A DNA stretch of 64,000 bases from Sipunculus nudus. Its lineage: Eukaryota > Annelida > Sipuncula > Golfingiida > Sipunculidae. Shown here in pieces: positions 22,371 to 35,400 of this stretch (positions within the stretch are counted from its first letter, which is position 1; the number at the start of each line of letters is the position of its first letter). A program made the position numbers and the translations under genes. The stretch spans positions 54,417,118 through 54,481,117 of the forward strand of contig CM049317.1 of NCBI GenBank assembly GCA_026874595.1. Direction: 5' to 3'. The notes beneath the pieces are model-generated. The model saw only the letters and a program-made list of their open reading frames with translations. It had not been told where the DNA came from and did not search any database.

Positions 22371-25300
22371 GACTGTATATATTATAAAATGTATGATAAA
22401 GAGTTAAATAAAAAAATTTTAAAATAATTTGGGTGAGCTACTAGAAACGTCATGAAAATCTTGTTCTTTAGGATGTACATGAACCATTTGAATATCTCAA
22501 AATTGTTTTGTACTTTGTGATATATATATATATATATGTATACATATATGTTATACAGGGTTATATATTGTATAGGTATCCAGTAATCTGATGACAAAAT
22601 TATTGGTCCTTGGCAAGTTTCTCAATTTATGTATATCTCAGTATTGTTTTGTGAGTTGTGTTATCAGCATAAACTGTTTTATGTTGCATCTTACGTGACA
22701 GCGAAAATGAAATGTTATTATTTTATCACCGGTACCTAACAAGAAACCTTTCATTATCTTACTGGGGCCTGAACAAAAGCTTGTATTAATATCATAAGTT
22801 GAAAAAAAATTATGTTGAAAAAGTTGGAATAATTGGTTTATATAGGAAGAGAAATTACTGTCATGTACAATGTTAGATCCAAGAAGAAAAGCTGTATATT
22901 TCCTGGAAATTCCATGGAATATTCTTCTGATTAAGTAACAGTATGTGGAATTGAAGACGCAGCGTATTTTTGGCACCCATCTTTTAGTCTCATTTTGAGA
23001 ATGTCATTGTCTTTATGTTATAAATGTACTTTTGACATTAAATGTTTTGTAAATCCGAACTCTGTGTTTTATTTCATTTATCTAAACAAGGAGTGGATAG
23101 TATAGGTCAAATTGATCATGATGGTGGTTTTGTAAAACCGAAAACCTGTGATCGCGGGTATCTCTGGCAATATGCCAGAACCAAATGGCGCAGGGTATAT
23201 TTTATGGAACTTTTACTGCACAAACATGAAATCAAGCGTTCCCTGTAAGCATAAAAAGAGCCCTATATGGTCCATGTATAAAACAGTTGAAGGCCTAGGA
23301 ACCAGGGGCATCAGAGACCGAGGTCATTTAATTGTAAGGTTGAACCGTGGCTGCTTGATATTTGCTTTATGTGTGTGTGCGTGTATATATTTAGTGGGAG
23401 AGAGCTTATTTATATAATAAATATAATGCAAATATGACAATATATATAGTCTTAACGTGAGTGACAAATGAAAATTATATATTTAGACCTATACTTTTAG
23501 GTATAAACGTGCTTTTTAGTCCATGACGTGAACAAAACTTTAAATTTTAGAACTGCACAAATCCAGAATGACAACTGCATATTTCCATTTACATATGCAC
23601 AAGAAAGGGGTCAAACTGCGCGTAAAAATATACCCTGATAACGAAGCCAAGCTGGCCATAGTACGCATCAGCATGCAAGGCATTAGGACCCATACCGGTC
23701 CGACAAATACAAGTGTAGCGTTTTTTTTCCACAGAGAATATAAAACAACACCGGATTTTAAGTTTAAAATCATTATACTGTAATTTAATTCACCTTAACG
23801 TTAAGCCCCTTAGCACGTCAAAATGACAACCAAACTCATGCCGTCCAGACGTTGGCTGCTGGGCACCCTACTCTATATATAGGACAGCCTACTTTACCAT
23901 ATAGGGGTATAGCTTACTACTGGGTCAGTCCACTCATAGTTCAGAGGAGTGGTAGGTAGTCCTGATATCTTACACAAGCATGCACATCGAAAGTAAGCTT
24001 AACTAGTAACATGCATCCTCACGAATGTAGGCCTCCGCAATGAGGGCGATCATCGACGTGTGGTACTCCTCAAACCGGGTTTTCTGTCACTTATTGCCAT
24101 TTGGCCCATACTGTAAAACATGTTATTTTCGCGAAACTCAAATTTCTCGAAATGAGAAGATCCGACCTTTCGTGAGCATGTAAATTTTGCGAATAGCTTG
24201 TAGTAACATTTTTTTCACACACAGTTATATAATTTGAGATAGAAAATAAGTAAACATGTTTTTGTGTGTTTTTTTTTACGACAATAACAATATTTTTTAG
24301 AAACGTGTTTTCACTGAACTTATATACATAGATTGAATTTGAAAAAGGTCCTGATAAATTGAAACTCACATTCTTGCACTTCTTTTTTTCAGTCTGAGTT
24401 ACTCTCTCGCGATACAAGATCGCTTTCTCAAGATAAGTTGTTTTAATCAATGCATACGAGTTATCGCTGAGATTAAGTCAAACACAGTGAACAATCAGTA
24501 GCTTCGGCCAAAACGCTACATGTGAAAAAAAGGTTTTGGTGGATCTCACACGGAGAACAAATTAACATCTTATGCATGAACGTTTTATTTCACAACTAAA
24601 CTATGCATTCCTGGATCCGGATCTTGAACCTGACCCAAACCAAAATTTAATCGATTCTTTATTGGTCAATTCCCGGGGCACCCCGAAATTCATGTGATTC
24701 AATACATGACTGCGTGACTTCTTTTGTAAACAAATACACACAAACGGCAATGAGCACATACCCCCATGGTTGAGGCTATATTTTTTTATGCATGAATAGC
24801 CGCAATATCATATTGATTGTCAGCTTGACTTTTCTCTGAGTGCACAGCCTCAAGATCGTCTTTCAAGATTAGTAGTCCAAACACTCAGTATAGTCTTTGA
24901 AAAGCATTTTACGCATTTGTATAATTTGCTTTTATAAATTCTGTCATTGAGTTTAAACATGGGCCTCCAGGTAATCACAAAGTCCCCACTAGCTAAGAGC
25001 TAATTTAATGTGAAATCCAACATCAAATTAAATATATCTCTGGATTTGTTATCTCAAACCATGGTGATGCCCGACTGGTTAAAAGAGACAAACAGGATTA
25101 TTTCTTCAAATGAGATAAATTGGAGGAATTTCACAAAATCATTCGATAATACACAAGCTGAAGTGAGGATTATATCACACCTTTACCTATCGGCTTATAT
25201 CACACAAATTAGGCATATAAATTATATATATAAAGCACCTGAACTTTCTGTACTGTACGTACCTTTCATGCATAGATGCTCATTATCCTTATATCGCAAT

Positions 25301-25500
25301 GATTATGACATTGTACATTATCTGTGCCTGATATATAATATATGAATCTACCGGGTTTTACAACTAAATCTATCGGTTAACTGAACGTGTTTAAACGCCA
25401 ACTAATATAGCCTTAATTATAATACCAGTATACAAAGTATAGCTTAGGTGAATATGAATTTTTTGACATTCTCCTGAAACAAACAACAGTTCAGCCACAG
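22371..25500. other. Intergenic, nothing recognised
   Basis: Includes an AT dinucleotide run at 22520-22538. Short open frames at 23042-23248, 23568-23783 and 25010-25345 show no known domains. No recognised repeat family is present, which is unusual for this window. Confidence 0.45.
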
Positions 25501-25560
25501 CGACACCTGGGGTCTGTCAATGAACCCAGGATGTAAACAAGTACCTGTCACTTGCACCTG

Positions 25561-25575
25561 GTTACCCGTGGCAAC
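25561..25575 (+). promoter_or_regulatory. RFX X-box upstream of TRAF3IP1
   Basis: GTTACC-CGT-GGCAAC matches the X-box consensus GTNRCC-N(1-3)-RGYAAC at every position. It starts 247 bases before the TRAF3IP1 ATG. RFX factors (DAF-19 in worms, RFX2/3 in vertebrates) drive intraflagellar transport genes through such sites at similar distances. Confidence 0.8.
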
Positions 25576-25807
25576 ATTATGCTGGACCCGGTGTCATGAG
25601 CGGAACTAGACGCAGCGCGCTTGCGCACAGAATGCATTATGGGACAGAATTCCGGACTGGATATGTTTGAGTGAAACCTGCGTTCAGGTGGATAAATAGT
25701 TGATAAAGTGTATTTATACATGTTTTTGTCTTAAGGAATTGTCAACAGATAGACAAAAAGTTTAATTTAGGGAGTGTCATTACAAGGTCACGTGAAAACC
25801 TGTCAAA
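25576..25807 (+). promoter_or_regulatory. TRAF3IP1 core promoter and 5' UTR region
   Basis: GC- and CpG-enriched around 25608-25630 (ACGCAGCGCGCTTGCGCAC), then GCATTATGGGAC. No TATA box is obvious. Transcription probably starts between the GC block and the ATG. The ATG context, TCAAAATGG, has A at -3 and G at +4, a good animal start. Confidence 0.55.
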
Positions 25808-25930
25808 ATGGACGGGAAGGTAATAAAACGAACCCAAGATACTCTTGGGAAAATTATAAAGAAGCCACCATTGACAGACAAATTATTAGGAAAACCACCG
25901 TTCAGATTTCTACATGATATCATGACGTCG
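25808..25930 (+). CDS. TRAF3IP1: TRAF3IP1 exon 1
   Basis: Codes residues 1-41, starting [15 protein letters not shown] and ending HDIMTS. The donor GTAAGT at 25931 leaves phase 0. This is the first half of the N-terminal domain. Confidence 0.94.
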
Positions 25931-26135
25931 GTAAGTAGTTTTTACAAATGCTGTACATACTTATTAAATACCTAATCTGTTAAATATTATAAGCCTTAAA
26001 TCGTCTCAATATTACGCTTGGATCAAACGTCAAAATCTTCTGACGTTCTGTCAGAGAGACTTTGACAGATCACTGAGAGACTGACACTGGGGCTTGCACC
26101 TGGCTGATTATAACTTGATATATGTATTATTATTA

Positions 26136-26171
<36 letters not shown>

Positions 26172-29100
26172 TTTGTGTGTGTGTGTAATATTCATTAAAA
26201 ATAGGGTAAGGTAAGTCAGAAAGCAGAAGAGTGTGGACAGGGTCCGCCTAAACACCCAAAGCACCGGTGTTTTGGGTACGTGTGACGAAACACCACGAAA
26301 CACCCTTTTAAATTCGAATTTGAAGCAAAACACTTGTATCATTTAATAAATCATCATCTGTTGGATATGTTAATACAGAATTTGTGCCACTTTTCTGTAA
26401 AATTAAAGAAAGCAATAGTGTTTTGTACAATTGACAAGTGCGCTGCTTAATTGCGACTTGCGCCACTAGGGGGCAGGGTCATAGCTGGCATATACGGCTG
26501 TCGTGGGCGCCGGTGAACCGACCACGACACGAAACACTCGTTTTTATCTTGATGACATGAATTTATGAAACAATATTGCAGAGATATATTCATCAGATGA
26601 TTATCTATCGATTGGTGTTACATTTTTGGTTCAGGTTCGAAGTGAAGTGGGTGTTTCATGGTGTTTCGTCACAGATACCCAAAACACCGGTGTTTTGGGT
26701 GTTTAGGGGGACAGTGTGGACAAGGTAAAGCCAAGAGAACAAATGGATTCTTAGGGCTTCAAGATGTATGTGTATATAAAAAATATATATATATATATAC
26801 AGCATTACAGGGTTATAGATGCGCTGGTTGGGGTTAGCCGGGACAGGCTTCTGCAGGCCAGCACAAAGCTTACATTTTCAACCCACCGACTAGCCTAACA
26901 CGTACGGACTCCATCAATTCATCTGTGATGGAGTCCGACTGTCTGGCTGGGAGATTTCACCCAGTGGTACTTGTAAGGACCTGTGACATGAAATATCAGT
27001 GCTTGTTGTGCAATGGAGAAGCAATCTTTAATTCTTTTATAGAAATAAACATAATATATATCAAATTATATCAATATATATCACCTTTATGTGTGCTCGG
27101 TAGATGTGTTTTATCCTTTGAACTCACAGAGTTCAGTTGATGCCATCCTTCTATGCGGAAGTTGTATATATACCCGTCGGAGATGATGAAATATCTGATT
27201 TCATTCAGAATAAGTCCCCATACTTTCTTACATACTGATCATTCAGCAAAAGTTTTTGTCCCAACAGAGTCTAAGCATATGTATTAATGATGATATGTGG
27301 GGGTGGTTTGGTTTCCTTGAGCTACACAAGGCATATACATGTCTGAGGGTTTGCATGGATCCATGCAAACTTGCACAAACTCTCCCTGCCAGCAGGGTTG
27401 GGGCCAGGTACTTGCAAAAGTACCTAGGTACTGGTACAGGTACTTGCAAAATGGTCAGGTACAGGTACAGCATTTTTGTGGAGTACCTAGGTACAGGTAC
27501 AGGTACTTAATAAAGTACCTAGGTACAGGTACAGATACAGTTTAAAGACGTTTGAACTAATGATAGTTGCATAAATCTCTTGTAGATATGCGATTATAAA
27601 TTGTAATAGAATGGCTGAATATATCATTAAAAAATTATTAATTTTAGCTTTTTTTGTCATCATAAAAAAAATGAGCATCGCAAATGTAAAGGATTGCCTT
27701 TAGTAAATGTGATAAGTGAATGAAGCTGATAAAGTTTACAAAGTTAGTAATACAGAAATATAAAACTTTCGTTCCTATACTAAAATATGATGTCAAAATT
27801 TACAATCAAGCTTTGAGTTTCAGAGTAATGTTTTAAAGTCAAAATCTCTGGAAGCACCACACACTCTTTAAAATAAAGAGGCTTGACAGCTTGAATGAAA
27901 GGAAAATCTTATAATCAGTTTTTAGCTCAGCTGACTTTCAGTCATGCTGGGTTTTAGCGATGGGTCTTTGTCCGGCGTCCTTCCGTCTGTCCGTCCGGCC
28001 GTTAGCTGGGCACAAATCGTAACCATAGGGGCTAGGGCCATGAACCCTATGCAGTCTTAGAGGTTCTAAAAAGATCTCCTTGCAAACCTGAAATTAGGTC
28101 ACTGCGACCTATATTCTCGAAGTTATGGGGTGTGTTTGCACCCCCCAGAAATAATTCTTTGAGCCAAAATTTTCATCCCAAACCTTCCATCTTTCACATA
28201 TAGCTCACCTACTAAGTGGGAGAAGAATCCTATAGATGTTGAGGTCACAAGGTCAAAGGTCAGGGTCACAGGATCCACTTCTTTGAAAAGGTTGTGGACA
28301 CATTTCAAGCTAGACCTTTCATTCCAAACCTTTCAGCACTGATATTGCTTCTCTGCCAACAGGGGAAAAGACCTGTTGATTTTGAGGTCAAAGGTCAAGT
28401 TCACGGCACCCTCTTCTTGCGTGGAGTCATTTTCAGCAAACTTTTCAATCTATACTTTCCATCTGTCATATATGGCTTACCTACCAATAGGAGAAGAAAC
28501 CTATTGATGTTGAGTTCAAAAGGTCAAAGGTCAAGGTCACAATATTGTTCTAAATGCTTGTGAACATATTTCAAGTGAAACTGTTCAACCCAAACCTTCA
28601 GTCTTTCACATATGCCACATCTATGCATCACTCAATGTGATTCAAACTTCATATTTATGGGTCTTTTTGCATGAAGAAATAACTAATTGATTTTGAGGTC
28701 AGCTGGTCAGGAGGTTAAAGGTTGCAGGTCTAAGTTATTCACTCATTGGTTGCCAAGTAATTACACCCGGCCAGATGTTATTGGTTAGTAGTTACCCATC
28801 ATTTAGAAAGAATCCAGTTCATATGTGGGCAAAAGGCCAAGGTCAAAGGTCAGGTCAACTTATTTTGTAGACCATCTCTATTTTTCTTGTATATATAAGC
28901 TTGCACTCCAGCTGGTACATCTCACCGTGTGGCTGTAATTGTGAGTGACACTGGTGACATATGACTCCCTTTTGTATCAGCTCATGGAGTGATAAGGATA
29001 TATTATTAGTGCATAACAAAAACACTGTTGCCGGAATGCTTTGGCCAGGCATTAAGACTATGAGAGTTAAGTGTTAAGTTTAGCTACTGATTTATAAAAT

Positions 29101-32100
29101 GATGGGAACATTTTGCAGTTTATATCATGGAATCATAGCAATAAACTTAGTTTTCTAGATATCTGAATATTATTATACAAATCATCAGATATACCAGCAA
29201 GTGTTTGTTCTGATAATATGTGGGTCTGTACCTGGATTTAGGATGGCTTTATTTGATTAAAAGACTCTTAGTGATGCTTTCTGCATTTCTTTTCTTTTAG
29301 GTTTTGCAGTTTACCTACCCTGCTGACCCCATTGAATAGCAAGCTGATAATTAAAACAAATTGGACTTGCACTTTTTACATTTGCATGTTCATAAATCTG
29401 ATATGAGAGCCCTCCAACCTGATCATGCCTTTTGAATTGTTTTAGACATTCATAACTGTTACATTCTTTGAAGCAATTGCTACAAGTTTAGTGTCTTATT
29501 GGAGCATGTGTGACTTGTCAGAAAACCATTATGTCTGCCAGGTAGCCATTTTAGAAATCCTTTTGCCAGGACAGTTTCTGTGATTTTTTTATGATGTTTG
29601 GTCCCTTTTAGAGGATGTTTGTTGTTCAATTTCCGACCTGTCAGAAAACCAATATGGCCACCAGGACGCCATCTTTAAATTCCTTTAGAACATATTATCT
29701 CAAGAACTATTAAAGTGAATGCAGTGGGATGTATATTAATGTAATCTTGCATTGGGTCAAAGATTTCTTAATAAATATGACCATCATTTATGAAAGCTCA
29801 GTACAGTTGGCTTGTATTGAATAAAAATTAATATGGAAGCACCCGTTTCACAATAATTCTTGCATGGATTTCCTTGATCTTTTGCTATATTTTGATCTTA
29901 TATGTGGCCTGTGTGGTATTCCTTTTGAGACTGACAGGTATCGAGCAAGCTGTGGGATTAGTTCCTGATAGCTCAACAACCATACATTTTGCCCCAGACC
30001 ATCATTCACTATGTTTTAACCAGACATATATGATAAGAATTTATGGCAATGTAGAAAGTTTAAACAAAATTGGCATATAGGTTCTGCAACAATTTTACTA
30101 GAAGTTGTGAATTGCAGCCCATGATGTCGCAGGTCATGCTTGGCAGCTGAGCGTCATGACCCATGGGTCACTTGTTATAGATTAACTTCATGACAGGAAC
30201 AATAATACATACATAATTGAAAGTAACAATAAACATGTTCATTGCAGTATAAGTCATACTGAGGAATGTTTTGAAAATTAAGAGCATCTGCATTTGATGC
30301 TTGAGCTGGGACTTTTTTATCTGTGAATGGGAATGTTCTGCTTTTTTTTGGCATATGTTGAGAGTTCAGTTACATAATATGTACCTTCTTCACTTCTTCG
30401 TTTATCCTTACTAATGTTCTTTGTATACTAGACAACAGGTATGTACATGGGGCGTGTGAGCAACACTGTCCATATCCTTTTCTCTCTACCCTTTATATCT
30501 GATAATGCTTCAATGAACTTCCTGTGTAGATGCTGGAGGTAGCCAGGCCAGCATGCTACCAGCCATAGCCCAGTCTACTTTAAAGGCTGCTTGGAGAAAA
30601 GCTTAGTAATTACCCCTGCCTGGATAAGGTAACAGACCTGATAAGGGTGACAACTCAGTACACTTACTTGACCCAACCTGATGTCCATTTCCAGTTTCAT
30701 TACCTGTAATCCTCATAACTGTAAATTGTGCACCAAGGTACAAGTACCATTACCTGGCCCCAACCCTGTTCTGTGTCTACATTGCATGGACATGATGGCA
30801 GCCCTGTTCTCATCCTTTGTGAGGATACTGATACTTGTGCTAATAATTTCACAATGAACTTCCTGTTTAGAGGCTGGAGGTTGACCAGCTTGCTAGCCCC
30901 ACTAGCTACAAAGGCAGCAGGGACAAATGCTTTGTAATTACCCCTGCTTGAGATAGGTAACTGTCCTGACAGGGGTGACAGCTTTTGTTCAAGCAATTGA
31001 CCCAAGCCTGGTGTCCATTTTCAGTATCACATTTGTACCTGAAGTACCTTATACCAGGTACAGGTACTTTAGTTCCAGGTACAGGTACAAGGTACTTCCT
31101 ACTCATGAAAGTCAGGTACAGGTACTCTAAATTGTGTACCTAGGTACAGGTACAAGTACCTGACCCCAACCCTGCCTGCCAGAGACTGTAGCATTTGACA
31201 TTTGTTCACTATATGTCAGCGCTGCAGACTGTAGCAAACCACCAGCCGACACTGAAGATCGTCAAAGCCCAGCTACCAGCAATTAAACTTTGGTTATTTA
31301 TTATCCCAAACTGCATTAACTGTGTACCTTATAAGCATGTTCACAAAAATTAATCTATTGAGAGCAAAATAATCATAAAAAAAATATAAAATTTATAACA
31401 CTTAGAACAACACAAAGATAAAGCTTACATATTCCGAAACCTTATGCCAGTGTCTGTAAATTTAGCTGGCACTCAAATTTGTCTAGCTGTAACCCTATAT
31501 ATATTGTTATGGAACCTAATATAAACAGATCACGTATGCCTGATGAACACAAATTTTGTAATGGAGAAAAAAAATCAGATTCTGTAACATTAGGCAGCGG
31601 GAAATGTCTAGGGAATGAATAAAGAAGTCAGTTGTTTTTTGTTAACAAGTAACTATATAATTTATTCTTAAAACAACCCTAACAATACAATACACTAAAT
31701 CAATACAATTATACAGTAACACAGCTTTATTGCAACAAGTCAATACAATCACACAGTTCTATGGTACAGTACCTTGATACCAAGATAAGTCCTTTGAATG
31801 TAAACTCTCACAGAATGGCAGTCCAGTGGAAAGTTCTTGCAACAACACAGAAAGTAAACTGAAGTCCTAATGTATGAAATCCAGGAAAGTTCTTGAAAAT
31901 CTATAATTGCCGTATTTGTCTGATAAGGTTTTAGAATCTGACACACGCTTCTGCCTCCGCTGGAATCTGCTGTGCTGTCTGCCCCCTGGTTCTAAACAAC
32001 AGCCCCTTTATATACCTTCACACCCAAAACCAGGAATTTTCCACTTCTCGAACAGTCTAAAAGGACCTTACTCCTCAGTAAACACGCGCTACAGGAATTC

Positions 32101-32409
32101 TCTGGAAAGACATCGCTGTGTATCTACACATACCAGGCTCATCACATGACCCACAACCAGGCGTGAAATCTAAAGGCCCACATGACAACGAGAGTTCAGC
32201 CAGTACAGACCAAACACAAAATGGAACAACAACACAAGTTATGCCCGTGTCATACAATAAAAGAGCACCTGTAACAATATATATACATATAAATATCCTA
32301 AAAGAATTTTTGTACCCAACTTTCACCCTTTCTATCCTAGTTTTCTTGTATTTACACCAAAGACTGGCACAATATATATACTGGATATAGCAGTACATTT
32401 TAAGCAATA

Positions 32410-32447
<38 letters not shown>

Positions 32448-35400
32448 ATATATAAATATATATATATTGTTGAGGGGTACGAATAAAAGCGGATCAAACT
32501 GTCTAACTTGTGCAGCTTGCTTTTCTAGCGAGGCACTTGGAATGGCGAACATGACATCACTGACATGGGTTCGACTCTAGGATCTGTCCAATATTTTCCC
32601 ATGAGCAAAATGTTTCCGTAATGTATGGGGGATCATCCAAAATAAAACCCAACTTTTAATAACTTCGTGTTTTGTCAATTGCCCCAGTTTTATCAAACTC
32701 CATATCATTAGGCCCTGCCATATGACCAATTGTCAAAACAGACAGTTCAGTGAGAGATTCAGTATTAATGTAAGCCACCGGGCCACCGGCATGCAACAAA
32801 TCCTTTGCATAAATGTGTGCCTACTCTTACTAAAAAATAGTAGATCATATTATGCTCCCACATTGTACTTGCTTCATTGACCTATTTTGACATCAAGGCT
32901 GTTTTATTATTTGGCCACACATGTTCCTACACAGATACAGAGGCCCCAGCATGTGTGATATCAAAGGTCTGCAAGGTTCATATCAACACCTGTGGGCGAT
33001 ATGGCTGGTACATTTATTTGGGCTCATGTCAGCCAGGCATTTAGTCTACTCTGTGGCACAACCATGTAGAATGAAATTTTTTTAAATATATTTTTTGGTG
33101 GAGGTAACTGCCTCCATTTTTAATGCAAACTTAACTAGGTATATGTACATCTGCAGAATTCAATTTTTGTTTCGGACAACGTGACAGGGCAGTATCACAC
33201 ACTTCCTCTCATTTTAAATCCTGTTGTTAACAAGGTCGGATGACCACTGCACCGTGGGCCCTGGGTGCATAATCGTCCACATTGCTAGGTCATACCACCG
33301 AGGAACCACCGAAAGATGCACTCGTTTGTGAGTGAAATACGGCTTTGGGGCACAACCTTCCCATTAAGCCTGCAGAGCGCTCACCCTTGGTGGGGGCCGA
33401 CCGTGAAAATCTCACCACCTTGACTGAGATTTGAACTCACAATCTCCCGGCTTTGAGTCCTGTGCTCTACCCCTGAGCCAAAGAAGCTTGTTGTACAATA
33501 AAATTGACAAACTCCATGATTCGTGTTATGTCACTTTGCTCAATCAAATGAAATTGACAAACATCACATGGCTTGTGAATTCACTATGTTGTTTTTCAAT
33601 GCCTGAAGGTGCCGGGGCATGAACTGTTTTAGTTTTACTTGAGTACTTTGTGAAAATAGAGTGACTGTACACAGTTTTTTTGTCATGATAATATGTGTGG
33701 CTGTCTAATTAAAATATTATGAACAGCTTGTTGGGTATTGCCTTAGTATTTAGCTTTGGCAGATGTATCAGCTGATATGCCACCCTCAGGCCAATAAATA
33801 GGCAATGTACATATAGAATGATCCAGTTAATAACATTTAAATTATCATAGCCCTATTTCCATTTACATCCACAACAGGAACACTCCAGTGTTGAGTGCCA
33901 TAGAGCTTTTTTGACATCTTTTGCTTGTTATCAGCCAGGGTTGGCAAGTTTCCGTCATTGGCAACTAAAAATGGGGTTGGTTTTTAGATTTATACTCGAC
34001 TTGTTATATCTCTGCTACTCTGCAAATCTTGGAGCTCTATGATTTCATCAGCGCTGCAAAACTAAATAGCGCAGGATATCACTATCCATGTAGCTTTGGG
34101 TTTCCAAGATACCATACTATATTGTTTTTGTGTATTTTTCATTATGTGTAATATGGTAAACATCTGGGAGTTCACCTTTCCATCAGATTGGTATAAAATA
34201 TAACTTGTCTTTCCATGTATGTATTTCTCTGTCTGAGACGGGCGGAATTGCGTAATTACGATCCCTGTTTTATTGTGTACCCACATGTCTCTAGTTATCA
34301 AACAGCATGTAGGGCTCTCTCACAGCGGACATCAACGAAGCATTGGGAAGGAATGGGAGCTTGTTGGCTCTCTTTTCTATTACAGTTCCGATAACTTACT
34401 TCACAACTGTGAACACAGTGCAGAGTAACTTTTCTTAAGCATTGAATTTGGTAAATTATTCACTCAAAAAACTTGTCTATATGTTGGTATTTCCCAGATA
34501 GTTTCCCTAGTATTCGCAAATTTTAAACACATGGACTTGATGAAGTGACTTAAGTTGTTTTCTGAGGTGGCTGCAGGTGCATTTGTAAATCTAAACATTC
34601 TAACTGACTTGTCATGGTGAGGTTGAAAAGACAGTTCACATAAAGAAATACAGGGTATTTGTCCATGGTGTCTCATTTCAGTTTTACACACAACAACTGT
34701 TGTACTTTCTTGTGCTTGTATTATATCTATGTGCCATGAATCTGTTTGTAACTTTCAGGTAACAAAAACTCTTGCTTCCTGAAACTTGTGAAAGGTTAGT
34801 TTTTGCTGATGACATGAGTAAGAAGTTAGAGGAGATGCCCAATATCTTATAATTTGTCAACATCAATGTTGAACTATATTTTTTCGTGTGTGAAATTTAT
34901 ATTGTTTAACCACAATATTTTACATATTGTTTCAGGTTATAAAGACAACAGGATTAATGAAGGGCCTATTCACAGATTCAGAAATGAACTCTGACAATGT
35001 AAAAGACAAAGAGAGCAAAATCAACTTCTTGCAAAAGGCAATAGACTTAACAGGTAAGTCTTATTCCTGTTTTGTCACAAAATTATGAGTATGCTTCCAC
35101 TTAATTTCTGTACTTAGCATTTACTGTATAATCTAGTTAATGGTCTAGTTCAGTGTTTTCTATTCACAGAGGCTTTTTCAGCAGGCACATACTTATATAC
35201 ACCAGACATTATATTTATTTTGTATGCTAGAGGATGATTTTATGTATACAAAAATGAAGGCTTTATGTGGAATAATATATTTATTTTATAAGGAACAAAG
35301 CATCAAACTTTTTATAAAAAGTCTTAATGCATTGTCTACAAAGTGACATGAACAACATCATATATAATGTTTTGTCCAAAAATTAAATATTCAGCAATTA

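Noticed and set aside
32075-32497. 140-codon minus-strand open frame
   Set aside because: Much of it translates the TA microsatellite into Tyr/Ile repeats.
33425-33486. A tRNA gene
   Set aside because: A and B box-like sequences are present, but no full cloverleaf or acceptor stem is seen, and a SINE body shared with another locus follows.
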